From Drechmeria coniospora (Eukaryota; Ascomycota; Sordariomycetes; Hypocreales; Ophiocordycipitaceae), in assembly GCF_001625195.1 (NCBI RefSeq), contig NC_054389.1, forward strand, positions 868,001 through 932,000: a stretch of 64,000 nucleotides of DNA, read 5' to 3'. This document shows positions 51,641-62,952 of this stretch, piece by piece. The notes beneath the pieces are model-generated. The model was not told the origin of the DNA, did no database searches, and was given only the letters and a program-made list of their open reading frames with translations. Within the stretch, counting starts at the first letter, position 1, and the number at the start of each line of letters is the position of its first letter. The position numbers were made by a program, and so were the translations under genes.

Positions 51641-52796
51641 GAGCTAGGCCGCCGTGGACGCAGAAGATCTTGCCGGCGACGATGGCGGCGATGGGCAGGG
51701 TGTTAAAGCAGTCGATAAAGGTCTTCCAGATCTTGACGTTGCAGCGCCGCTTGCACTCGTCGTAGAAGCCGTAGACCCTCGTTACGTTAGCGCACTCGTG
51801 GTTGCCGCGGAGGAGGAAGAAGTTTTGGGGAAACTTGAGCTTGTAGCAGAGGAGGAGGAGGATGGTCTCGAGCGACATATTGCCGCGGTCGACGTAGTCG
51901 CCGAGGAAGAGGTAGTTGGCCGTCGGGGGGAAGCCGCACATCTCGAAGAGGCGGATGAGGTCGGTGTACTGGCCGTGGACGTCGCCGACGATCTTGACGG
52001 GCGCGTCGAGCTCGAGGAGGGCCGGCTGGGAGAGGAAGACCTCGCGGGCGCGCTAGCAGATGGCCACGATCTCGGCGTTCTTGAGGCAGACGCTCTTGGT
52101 CACCTTGGCGGCGTAGCCGGCGTCGAGGAGGCGCTTGATGAAGTCGTCGAGGTCGATGTCCTTGATGTCGGCCATGGCCACGTTGCCGGCCGCCGGCGAG
52201 GCGTCGGACGTGGCGGCGGCGGCGGCGTCGGCCGGCGCCGTCTTCTTCTGGTCGGCGTCGGCGTCGGCATCCCGCTTGACGAGGATGGACTGGCCCGGCG
52301 GTTGCATGTGGGCGCCGAGGCTCGCGTTGGCCGTCGGCGGCTGGTCGGAGACGTGGTCGACCTCGCCCGAGGCCTGGGCGGCGCTGAGGTCTTGATGGGC
52401 GCCGCGGAGGGCGTTGGCCGAGACGGGCGACGGCGGAGGCTGGGACTCGAGGATGGCCGAGCTCGACATGTCGGTGGAGCCGTGGCGGAAGGGCGGGAGG
52501 TCGCTGCGGCTGGCTCGGGAGACGCTCGAGCGAGCGCTTCGTCCGGATCGCACCGAGGCGGCGTCGGCGCCCTTAGCATCGGCCGTCGAGTCTCCGTTGG
52601 GCAGCACGGCCGAGTTTCTGGGGCTGTCGGTCTTGGCGCTCGTGCCGGGGATCTTGGAGCGCAAGGATCGAAAGGAGCGCGACGACTCCTTGGTGTCGGA
52701 TCTGCTGAAGGACGGGTACGACTGGAAGGAGGCATCGCCGGTGCCCTTGGAGGAGGAGGAGGAGGCACCTCCGTCCTTGGAGGCCTGGTTGCCCAT
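51640..52796 (-). pseudogene. ppz1: Ppz1-type serine/threonine phosphatase, truncated and with an in-frame TAG
   Basis: ATG 52796 gives MGNQASK (a Gly2 N-myristoylation-type start) and a long Ser-rich, disordered N-terminal arm of about 200 residues, as in Ppz phosphatases. The catalytic domain then begins (DDFIKRLLDAGY). TAG at 52053-52055 interrupts the frame where the family has Gln (IC-stop-RAREVF). The same frame continues with [40 protein letters not shown] and IFCVHGGL. Similarity stops near 51,645, so the half of the domain with LLWSDP, RAH and APNYC is missing and unrelated DNA follows. Ppz1 regulates potassium/proton homeostasis and salt tolerance. This copy cannot make an active enzyme; whether an intact copy exists elsewhere is unknown. 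Confidence 0.88.
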
Positions 52797-53910
52797 AGCC
52801 GGGGGGGGGGGGTGTGCAAGGGCCGTCTCGGTTGGGGAATCGCTCGAGATTCGCGCAGGAGGGCGAAGGCGGCGAGCGGGTGGTTGCGGCGTCGGGAGGT
52901 TGCGGTTGCCGCGGGAGGGGGTCGGTGGATGGATGGGTCGCCGGCGAGGTGGCGGTCGGCAGGTCGGCAGCGGGTGGAGAGAAGGGCGTCGGTCAATCGC
53001 GCGGCTCGCTTCTGCTCTCCGTCGTGCGAGGATGGAAAGACGGGTAGGACGGGGGCGACGAGTGGATGGGCGGCGGCGAGTGGATGGGCGGCGGCGACGT
53101 TCTTGGGGGCGAGCGGAGAGGGTCCTGCTATGGCGGGTGGAACGGGCGGCCGAAGAGGGAGGGGAGGATGGAGGGTCGAAGGCCGTGACCGTCCGTCTCG
53201 CTCGACTTAGGCGATCGTCTTAGGGAGTTGGAAGCCGTGCTGACGCCGTCGGGCTTCGGGGCCCCGGTTCCGAATCGGAAGGGTATCGGCGACGGGTCGG
53301 CAGAGTCGACGTCGCTCGATAGGGGCGTCGAGGAGATGATGCCCTTTGCGCAGGCCACGACGCTCGCATTCGGCAGGGTCGGCTGGCTGCTGGCTGCGAG
53401 GGTGGAGTCGACAGAGGAGCACGGCGGGCAGGAGGGGAAGGAAGCAAAGCGAAGGAGGCCGACACGGACGGGGTCGGAAGCGAGCGAGGAGAAGATAGGG
53501 GGTAAGGGGAAGAGGGGGGGGGGGGGAGGGAGCCAGGAAAGAGGGGCGGTTGATGGAGGTTGAGAAAGGAAGAAGGAAGAGGGAAGAAGGAGGCAAGCGG
53601 ACGGAGAGCGGCGAGGGCAAGATGGGGACTGGCAGAGGTACGTACCTCCGTACTCGGTACTCGGTGCCCCGAAACTGCTGGTACCTGCAGATGCCGGCGG
53701 CGGCGGTTCGGCCCAAGGTCTGGGTCTGTGTCTGGGGACGGACGGAGGGACCGGTCAGATGTCGACTCGCCTCCAGTTGCTGCACGTCACGCGTGTCTGA
53801 GACCCTACCATGTCCCCTCGCTCCAGATTGGCTGCGAGATTGCGAGATGGACAGCGTCGTCGTCGAATTTCGGCGACGAGATGCTCTGTCGCGGGAAGAC
53901 CAAGGTCACA
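52797..53910. other. 5' region of the truncated phosphatase gene
   Basis: GC-rich, purine-rich DNA with G-runs (52,801-52,811 and 53,514-53,527). Open frames on both strands reflect composition. No domain seen. Confidence 0.5.
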
Positions 53911-54420
53911 GGTACCAAGCACAGTGCACAGCTACTGGTGCCGAATACAGTGCAGGACTACGGAGTACTGGCACCAAGTAATTAGGTTCTGACCTAAGTA
54001 GTATATGTACGGTACAGTGCACAGCTGCTGGCGCCAGGTACAGTGCACAGCTACTGGTACCGAATACAGTGCAGGACTACGGAGTACTGGCACCAAGTTA
54101 GTAGGTTCTTACCTAGTAGGTAGTAAGTAGTTGTACAGTACAGTGCACAGCTGCTGGCGCCAAGTCAATACAGTGCACAGCTAATTACGGCACCAAGTAC
54201 TTAGTTGCACAGTACAGTGCACAGCTTCTGGCGCCGAGTACAGTGCACAGCTTCTGGCGCCGAGCACAGTGCACAGCTACTGGTACCGAATACAGTGCAC
54301 AGCTATATTACGGCACCAAGTACTTGGTTGGTTGTACAGTGCAGTGCACAGCAACTGACGCCAAGTACAGTGCACAGCTACTAGCACCAAAGTGCACGGC
54401 TGCTGGTACCAAGCTCAGGG
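53911..54420. repeat. Irregular minisatellite (acagtgcacagctactgg type)
   Basis: About a dozen copies of a 30-60-bp unit containing acagtgcacagct and ctggcaccaagta or tggtaccgaata. Two copies include the tacggagta motif (53959, 54079). Confidence 0.8.
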
Positions 54421-57400
54421 CATGGCCACGGGAACGGCGCACAGCTACTGGTGCTCCAGCACCCAACAGTGCGCAAGCTACTGACTGGTAATACTCGTTA
54501 CTTAGGTAGGTACCACTGAGTACCAGGTACTCAGCGTAACGAGTACGCCCAATGCACGTACTGTGCTCTGAACTCGTCAAGAGCACGAGTCTGCGGTACA
54601 GTACGTATGTACTCGGTGCCTATCCGCGGCGGGACGGTCGCAGCAAGGTACGAAGCATCGGCACTCCATACTTGTGTTGCGAAGCGTCGGCTCACGCATC
54701 GGCCAACAGGCTCCGTAGAGTCCGGTCGGAGCTATGAGCAGGCTACGGAGTAATGCATTCGGTCGTAGTACCGGCCGCGTCGTACGAGTGCTGCTCGGGA
54801 ATGCGGGCAGGCCGCCAATCAGCATGGCGAGGGGAGCAGACGCTTACGATGGTCGTGCCTGTGCAGCGTCGCCGAGTCAGCTCCGGTTGCGAGGATGGCA
54901 CCGCAGCCAGCAGCACATGCAGTCTGAACGTGTGGACGGAGAAGGCAAGGGAGGCCAACGGGGTCATATTTTGGCGGCCGACGATGCATGGAGAAGAATA
55001 TTTCGCCGCCGGCATCCCGCACATGCAGTCCGCACATGTAGATGGAGAAGGGAAGGGAGGCATACGGAGTGATGGTTGGTAGCCGACGATGCGAGGGAGG
55101 ATGACCGACCTCTCGGGCGGCACATTGTAAGTACTGCCCACGCACCGTGCTTCAGTGGGCGCAAGGGTAAGTAGGTAGGTACATGCATGCCTCGGTACTG
55201 CTTGCGGATGACATGCACGCAGCACTGCGGATCCCGCGAGGTGATGCACGCCGTGCGGAGCATGCACAACTACATGTTGCGGTGCTTGTACGTGCACCAG
55301 CACATGGCGGCAGTAGGTCAGGTCAGGCCAGGTCGGAGAGGCACCGGCAGCGGCGACGAGTAGCTGTAATTACTTGCTCGGTGCCGCACCGGGTGCTCCG
55401 ACCTCCGCAGCCGCAGGGGCTGACGCCGGGGTCTCGCAGCGCCCCCACCCCGCTGAACTGGCAGAGGAGCTCGAGCATTAATAGGGCCCTTTCAGGACGC
55501 CAGGGGCAGTGCGCCGGCGGGCGACAATGGCAGCAGTCAAGGTTCCGCCTCGCCGCCGCATCCCCCGCGCCGCCGCCGGCGCTCCGACGCAGAGTTGCTT
55601 TTCCCCCTTGGTCTTGGCTGCCACACGTCCATCGTCCGCTAGGGGACGCATCCCTCGGCGCCCCACGGAACGACGGTGGACCAACCAGCAGCACTGGATG
55701 CCGAAACGCGCCCGCCCGCGGGCAAGGGTCAGCACTCGGCTCGCATCGACGGGCTGTCCCTCGACGGGCGGTCGGCGGTTCGGGAATCCATGCCAATCCG
55801 GCGGCCAACATGATGATCAACGTTGAGGTAACGAAGATGAACCTTGACGGCCGCAGGCGCACACGCAGGACGAGGGCGGCGAGGTGGACGGGCGCGTGCC
55901 CGCAGTTCAGATGCTTCCCTCGCCGCTGGCATCGTCGCCGACCGGAGCAAGGCGTCGGGGCCTGGGCAACGGCCGAGAGGCCAGTTCGCTGACCGTCAAC
56001 CGCCCATGGGGGGGGGGGGGGGGGTGCGCCGAAGGCAAAACGGCGGCAGTGACGACGAGGGGTCGGCCGTCGCATACACGGGACGCCGCCAAGGAGCTTG
56101 CGGTGCGAGGCATGCCGCTATGCATTCCAGCATTTCGTGCCTGTGTACGGAGTACCTACTGCAATACTGCATGGACGCAAGTGCTCCAGGTACTCTGTAG
56201 GTGTTGGTCCAATGACGGTACGCAGATTTACAGGCAGAAGAATGCAGAATCCTGTGCTTGCACGTGTTCGTTCCCCAGTCGTGGCAGGGCCTGCGCTGCA
56301 TCGTCCATGCCAACAAGACACCAGGTCCCCGGATCCGATGCCACGTGGAACAGGATTGATCCTACCCATATCCATGCATGTACATGTACGTACTCGTGCT
56401 CCTGCTGCTCGCGAGGAACAGGTAATAATCGGATGCTTGTCTTGCAGCTGTCTGTCGTGACGACTCCATTTCCAATGCAATGACTGCTAATTATAGGCGA
56501 CTCTCCGGCACGCTAGCGGGGGCTGAGCGCGCCGCGGACGCTTACGACGGGAGGCTTCCACGCGTGACGGCTAGCAGCTGTGCAGGGGTAGGCATGGCGC
56601 CAAGTACTTGCACGGAGCACATGCACTCGGTATTACTCTGTACGTATTACTTACTTACTCGGGGAGAACGGGCGGCAAAAATGTCGATTCAATTTGTGCG
56701 AGTAGCACCACCAAAGCTGAATCGTCACCTTTGTCGAGTCACCGTAGTACAGGTACATGTACGTTGCACAGAGTATTACTTTCTCTGCAGCAGGCAGCAC
56801 CTTGCGTGCAACCAAGTACAGTACCTGGCAGTGCCTGTGGGTACGACGACAGGCACCCCGTGATAGGTAGGTATACTTAGGTAATACCTGGGGCACTTTT
56901 CTTACAGTACCGTACGGGGGCTCGTACTGACAGGTAGCAGTCATACGCGCACTTGCTGACAGCAGTCATACCTACTACAGTGAAGTGAATGTACAGAGCA
57001 ATACAGAGTACTTACCGCGACGACACTCGCCGTACGTAGAAACTGGAATCCTGCCATGTTACCTGCACGATACTGTGCTCTCCAGTTGCACTTTCGAGTA
57101 CTGGCACCGAAACCTGTGCTTCGTGTGCACAAGTACGAGCAAGGGCGACCGCAATCACCGAAAACCATGCACTTTGCGCAGACGAGAGTGGAGGTATGCT
57201 GGGGAGGTGCATGGCCATCGTCTGCCTGCGTCGCCCCCTGGAGCCACGTGGCCCGTCTCGTCCGAACTGATCAGAACAACATCAGCGCCGCCTGTCGACT
57301 CGTCCGCCTCCGTGCCGATCTGATCCTGCCAGCACGCGACGGCTCGGCGCAACAGCGCACAGTTCGGCCAACCGGCCTGACGAGTACTCTGTTCCGACCC

Positions 57401-57840
57401 GAGACTTGTGCGGCGGCCAACGTTGCGATACGCTCACGGCATTCCACGCTTCGCACGGTCCGTCACTCCATCGGTCGATCAAGGCATCCGCAGCCGCCTC
57501 GGCAGACTCGCAACCAGAATCGTTTTGTCTGGCAGCTGGCCCGACATTCCATAGGCGAAGATCTCGTCGTGTGTCCCTGATGGCCAAACCACACTGTTCG
57601 TCCGTTCGTCAGCGACAAACTGCACCATACTGAACTGCAGTTGGTTTACACTGTCGGTGCGAACATACTGGCTTGACGCATACGACTGGAACCACGATGT
57701 CGTCCCCCGTTAGACGGTCCAGGCGTTTACAAACACCCCAACCGTTACAAATGCATCATCGCCTTGCAGGCCGATGCTGACTTTATCCTCGTAGTCTGGA
57801 TAATAGGCGTCGCGGCTGACGCGTTCGATGGTGTCGTGAC
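54421..57840. other. Intergenic, motif-rich, no gene supported
   Basis: Long overlapping frames at 55,183-56,075 exist on both strands but show no domain, and no signal or intron supports any of them. A repeated block (cacatgcag, then gtgga/gtaga, then ggagaagg and caagggagg) occurs at about 54,913-54,990 and 55,020-55,098. A G-run lies at 56,008-56,023. tacggagta motifs are at 54744 and 56146. Confidence 0.45.
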
Positions 57841-57954
57841 TGCTGTCCAGACGACACTTAGTATATTGGCAGGTAGTAATACTGCCGCCAGGTATTGCTA
57901 CTAGCAATACGGAGTACACATAGGATAGCATCCTATTTAGATAGTCTTTCAACA

Positions 57955-58437
57955 CTAGTATTTATACTAATGCAACTTCTCCTTGCCCCGACTTGGTACG
58001 ACTGACGGCAGTACTAGTGCCAGCCAATTTACTACTGTCGCACATCTCGTGCAAGTAGTACTTGGCCGACCAAGCAAGGTCATTGATCGGACCGTCAATT
58101 GAGACTCTCCCAACTACAACCAATAGTAGTTGCACATACCAACCATGCAACTAGCAGTATGACTCAACCAGAGTATTTGGAACTGTATTGCGTGCAAGCA
58201 GATTGTTCAGAGATGCATTGTTTGGAAGGAGTCAGAGTTCCAACACGTGCACACTATACTGATTGAGGTACTACCTCACAGGTATAAAATGGTCCTACCT
58301 TTCCTATACTTCTAGATAGGAACAATAAGCAAGTCTTCCTTTTTATCTGAATCGCATCTTGGCACTACAATTTGACTTCTTCAATTCTGTATTCCCTGCC
58401 CAGTTACTAACCGGTGCCCGTCCTACTATTACTAACA
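57955..58437 (+). repeat. Diverged partial Copia LTR
   Basis: The inner and 3' parts match the LTR at 45,234-46,049, including acttggccgaccaag, a TATAAAAT TATA box (58,274-58,281) and the end TTACTAACA. The 5' start is replaced by a short inverted fragment of an LTR end (57,918-57,950), so two LTR pieces meet head to head. Confidence 0.7.
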
Positions 58438-59166
58438 GTTTCGATTAATATCCATTTTGGATAGTCCGTGCAACTATAGTTCCACTGCGCACCTTTCCTA
58501 TACTTCTTATTCCCCCAAATTTACAAGAATATCTTTAGATAAGGCTTTCTTAAATACTGTAACCTCTTCCCGTACTACTATATTTTCGAGGTCCGTTGTA
58601 TAGTCAGTTTCATCTGTTCCCTTGGTTCATACTGTCCAGAGCATTGTCTATATTTATAGAATAGCAGTTAGGAACGCCGTGTCTAGGTAATTCACATAGC
58701 TTACAGAACGTTTACTACTACCGTTACCGTTACCATTACTGTTATCGTTACACTTATTTATACGGCTAGATTTGCGGGTCGGGTTCTCGTATTGTTGCTT
58801 ATTTTTCGTTTCCTAGTATTTATAGGTTCAGTTTCCCGGTTGTGTAGTATTGGAAATGGCCCCTTTTCAACCTTTATTGTTTTTGTATATAGCTCTATAT
58901 TTGGTACGGCATGCCCTTTGCTAATCCGCTTAACTTCATATACTAAATTCTTAGCAAATTATCTGCATTGTAATAGGTTGTATAATATTGGTATATTGTT
59001 GTTCGGACCCAGTTCGTTACAATACGTACTGCTAGTTATTATTTTTGTATTGTTTTTCTTAAAAATAAAAGGGGAAATACCTCTTGGAATAAAAGGGGTA
59101 AAATAGGAAGGGTGCGCAGTAGAAGTTCAGTTGTACGGACTATCCAAAATGGATATCAATCAAGGC
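58438..59166. other. Leader-like and AT-rich remnant between two LTR copies
   Basis: Both sides carry the leader sequence that follows the LTRs (58,438-58,510 direct; 59,057-59,166 inverse). The AT-rich middle has no gene. Confidence 0.5.
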
Positions 59167-59983
59167 TGTTAGTAACAGTAGGAAGTGCACCAGTTAGTAA
59201 CTGGGCGAGAAATGCAGATTTGAACAAGTCAAATAGTAGTGCCAAGGGACGATTCAAAAAGAAAGACTGTTGTGTTTCTTGTGCTTGCTTGCGCGCATGC
59301 GTGTGTGTTCTGTGTACCTAACTATCTAAGAGTGTAGGAAAGGTAGGACCTTTTTATACCTGAGAGGTAGTACCTCAATCAGTGCAATGTGTACGTGTTG
59401 GAATTCTGTCTGATTCCATACAATGCATCTCCGAACAATCTGCTTGCATTCAATGCAGCTCCAAATACTCTGGTTGAGTCATACTGCAAGTTGCACAGTT
59501 GGTATATGCAACTGGCAGGGCTGATCAGTATTAGGGTTCGGTCGCGACAGTACAGCAGAAGTACTGCAGTAGTTGAGTGGGCCAGTAGTAGTACTACTAG
59601 CAAGCAACTGCTGGTTGCAATTGGGTGGGTCCTACCGCGCAACAGTAGTACTGTTGGCGGGCAACTACTAGTAGTAGTTGGGAGCGCATCAATTGACGGC
59701 CCGATTAATGATCTTGCTTGGTCGACCAAGTACTACTTGCACGAGATGCGCAATAGTAGTAAATTGGCTGGGCAGTAGTACTGCCATCAGTTGTACCAAG
59801 TCGGAGCGAGGAGAATTTGCATAGCAAGTGCAATTCGTCAACTCGATATACTACTTGTACGTGCAGTACAGTGGTAGTATATTGGCAAGCAGTAGTACTG
59901 CTGCCAGATGTTGCAAATAGCAACACATAGGATAGTATCTTATTTGGGTAGTCTTACTAGTATAAATACCAGTAATTTTAACA
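59167..59983 (-). repeat. Full-length Copia LTR in inverse orientation (817 bp)
   Basis: Nearly the same length and sequence as the LTR at 45,234-46,049, reverse complemented, with TGTTA/TAACA ends. No internal Copia sequence adjoins it apart from about 110 bp of leader. It is a solo LTR or the remnant of a truncated element. Confidence 0.85.
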
Positions 59984-62756
59984 GTTTTTATAGTCGTTAT
60001 ATTATTGTATAGCCACTTGGTATAGCTTTAAATTATCACCTGTAACTTGGGAGGGTGCTACCCTGATGTTATCTATTACTTGATTTCTTGATCCCCAAGT
60101 ATTAGTACGGGCAAGCGTTCCTGTATTCTGGATACAGTCTTCTATGGCCGGCTAATTTGGGTCTTCTAATACGCCAAGTAGATTCCATAGCTATCAATTT
60201 GGATGCATTTCTCTAGATGGATTAGTTATTTGGTCCAGTAAGTCTGATATTATTATAGTCAGTTGGTGTAGACATTATTATTCTGAAATCTCTTTCCGTT
60301 GCAGCATAGGTATACTAGTTGGGAAATAGATAATCGTTACTGAGACTCTTAGTTGTCAGAAGCTTGGTATATATAATACAATAACTTTTATTACTATCGA
60401 ACAGATTTGAAATTCGAATATATAGATATAATTATTAATTGTATTGCTTATCTCTACTTCCCAGTCTTCGTTGAGTTAGGTAGGGTATATCCTATTGTTT
60501 TAATTTATATCTAGAGACTGTGTCCTTCTGATAAACTCGTAAATATAATTGATAACCGACTCGTATGATTTAAACATATAGTAGTCTACTGTGACTGGTA
60601 TTATATCAACCACACGACTTTTAGTATATTCTTATACAGTTTAAATAGTAAAAACTCATACTTAAAATACTGTACAACAGCCGATCAGCCGATCTTCTGA
60701 CACTTACCGCCCCGGCTATCAAGTAGGCCGGCTGCTCCAGCTACGTTCAGTTCGCAACAACTACAGCTGTAATAAAGGTAGCAATATATGTTCAACTAAT
60801 CAGGAATGGATTTGACCCGCCTTTTGCAATCGTACTTATAAAGTAAGGTCGGAGAGCCTACCCTCCAGTAACTAGTTAGAAGATATAAGGGATACGGTCC
60901 CTACCCACTGAACAAGTCAAGAACTTAAACTAGTCTCATTTTTACTCCTGAGAGTAACTATCTTCTTGATCTTACGAAATTGAATTCGTTAGTACCGCAG
61001 CCAGAGCGGATCCCCTATTATCTGCCGCATTATTGAACTTTAAATAAGGTTTAAACGATATATAGTATTTGTTTCAAGATCGATTGTAGGATGTTATGGT
61101 ATCGGGCTTAGCCTGATAAAGGAGAATGGAGAGAACTAAGGGACCCACTCGGGAGTACGCACACAACTAGAAGCCCTAGTTGCCAAGTAGTTTTCCCTCC
61201 TTCAAGTCTTTTACTAAATATCATTGTGAGTCCTAGAGCAGTCGCCTAGTGACTCCGTAACATAGGAGAATACAAGTCCGGTTGCTGCACCTCGACGAGA
61301 GGGCACCGGGGTACGTAATAACTTCACCTCACCTCCGACTTCTTGCCACTACACTCGTCCGTCGTCTACTTTTACTAAATATCATTGTGAGTCCTAGAGC
61401 AGTCGCCTAGTGACTCCGTAACATAGGAGAATAATATATTCTTCTGGAATGGTTCTGTTACTTGTGTTTATTAGTCGGCGGGTTAGGGGGGTACTAGAAA
61501 TGACTGCTATTATTGCTACAACCTCTTTGAAGATGTAGCACGTGGTCTGATTATAAGTTTGATTTTTAAGTTTCGATAGTACTGATGGAATAACTCTAAA
61601 AGCTTGTAGATGACGATAGTTTTTGGAGGATTCTTCATATTTACATATAGAGGCTGTGTTTTATTCGAAACAGACTTGTCAACCGACTCGTATGATTTAG
61701 ACTTATGGTAGTCCACTGTGGCTGGCATTGTATCCACTACACTACTTTTAGTACATTCCTATGCAGTGTAACTAGTATGAACTCATCCGTAATCAACTTT
61801 ATATTAGTCGATAGTTTGACAAATCATCCTGCTTCTATATCTTAACCCGTTTTGTAGTAATTCGCATATGTCGCGTCGTGTATGATTAACCAAATCCGAT
61901 GGTAAAGTTTTTGGTGATTAGCGCCTGCAGGAAAACGACTATTGGAATTTGACTTTACAAATAGCAGTACTAGTACAATGCAGATGGATTATAGAAGCAA
62001 TCCCTGAGTGTACTAATAGCCATTCCCAAAATCATGTTGGCCCTTGCTGTCTCTCTTAACAGTTACAGAGCCATTCTCGTGATGAAATGTCTGTAAAAAA
62101 GAGTATGGTTTTTCGTATGTATCAAAGACTGGGGATGGCAGCGGCTGTGGAATGATCGTTTTGTAGCAATCTGGCTCAAATACTGGATTATATTGAGCAG
62201 GGTCAGTTACGACGGTATTTACCTAAGCCGGCACTTAAAGCAATTTACATTCTTTGTTGGCTTTAAAGCTATATGTCACGCCGCTGCACAGGGACCCGCT
62301 ACGCTAAGACGGAAATCCCTCAAGATTGGTGCAAAGTTGTCATGAGGTTACGTTATACATACATATTGAATTATAATATTGATATGATACGTCAAAAAGT
62401 ATATTATCAGCAAAAATCACCCGCCACTACCCCCCCAAGTAGCAAATATCAACGTATGATAACATTACTCTAGATCAATAGTGTAGTCCTAGAGAGAGAA
62501 TGAAGAAGCAAACAAGCAGATCCCAGTGCGATATGAAATGTGTACATTTCATCAATTGACCCATATAGCAGCCCCATTTTTTTCAAACGGTCCGTACATT
62601 ATATAATTCCAGGCTATCCCCGTAAACAATGTCGTACAAGTGAAAAGCCCAACAGACTTACCAAGCCGAAACTATCAAATACAAACTACCATTCAAACGA
62701 AAGAAGTTCCTATGCGGTACAAATAAAACTTTTGAAGTACAAAACTATAACCCGCA
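59984..62756. other. AT-rich RIP-scarred repeat DNA
   Basis: No intact gene. Two related segments (about 60,560-60,660 and 61,685-61,795) and an exact 65-bp direct repeat (61,208-61,272 and 61,369-61,433) show it is old mobile DNA. A short minus-strand frame (61516-61737) may be a transposase fragment, but I cannot identify it. Confidence 0.5.
61208..61433. repeat. 65-bp direct repeat, two identical copies 161 bp apart
   Basis: The block begins cttttactaaatatcattg and ends cataggagaata. Copies are at 61,208-61,272 and 61,369-61,433, with a GC-richer 96-bp spacer between them. Confidence 0.85.
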
Positions 62757-62764
62757 TATAAATA
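62757..62764 (+). promoter_or_regulatory. TATA box of the adhesin-like gene
   Basis: TATAAATA about 190 bp upstream of the first candidate ATG (62953). Confidence 0.4.
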
Positions 62765-62952
62765 AATTTCGATGAATATACATTAATTACATCTTATTAA
62801 TAAATCAAGTAAAGTTCATTTTCTTCAGTGTACCGAGCTGTCTTCCATTCTATAGAATTTTCCACGCAGGACTAAACTGCATTATTCGCATCCGCACAGA
62901 TCGCAATATCTGAGCATAAAGCAGACCTACTACCCATTCAGGTATCAAAACG

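Noticed and set aside
55183..56075. Overlapping frames of 250-269 codons on both strands
   Set aside because: Both are Arg/Ala/Pro-rich with no domain; neither strand is favoured by introns or promoter elements.
61208..61433. CRISPR-like array
   Set aside because: Only two repeats, each 65 bp, with one 96-bp spacer in eukaryotic DNA; no array regularity.
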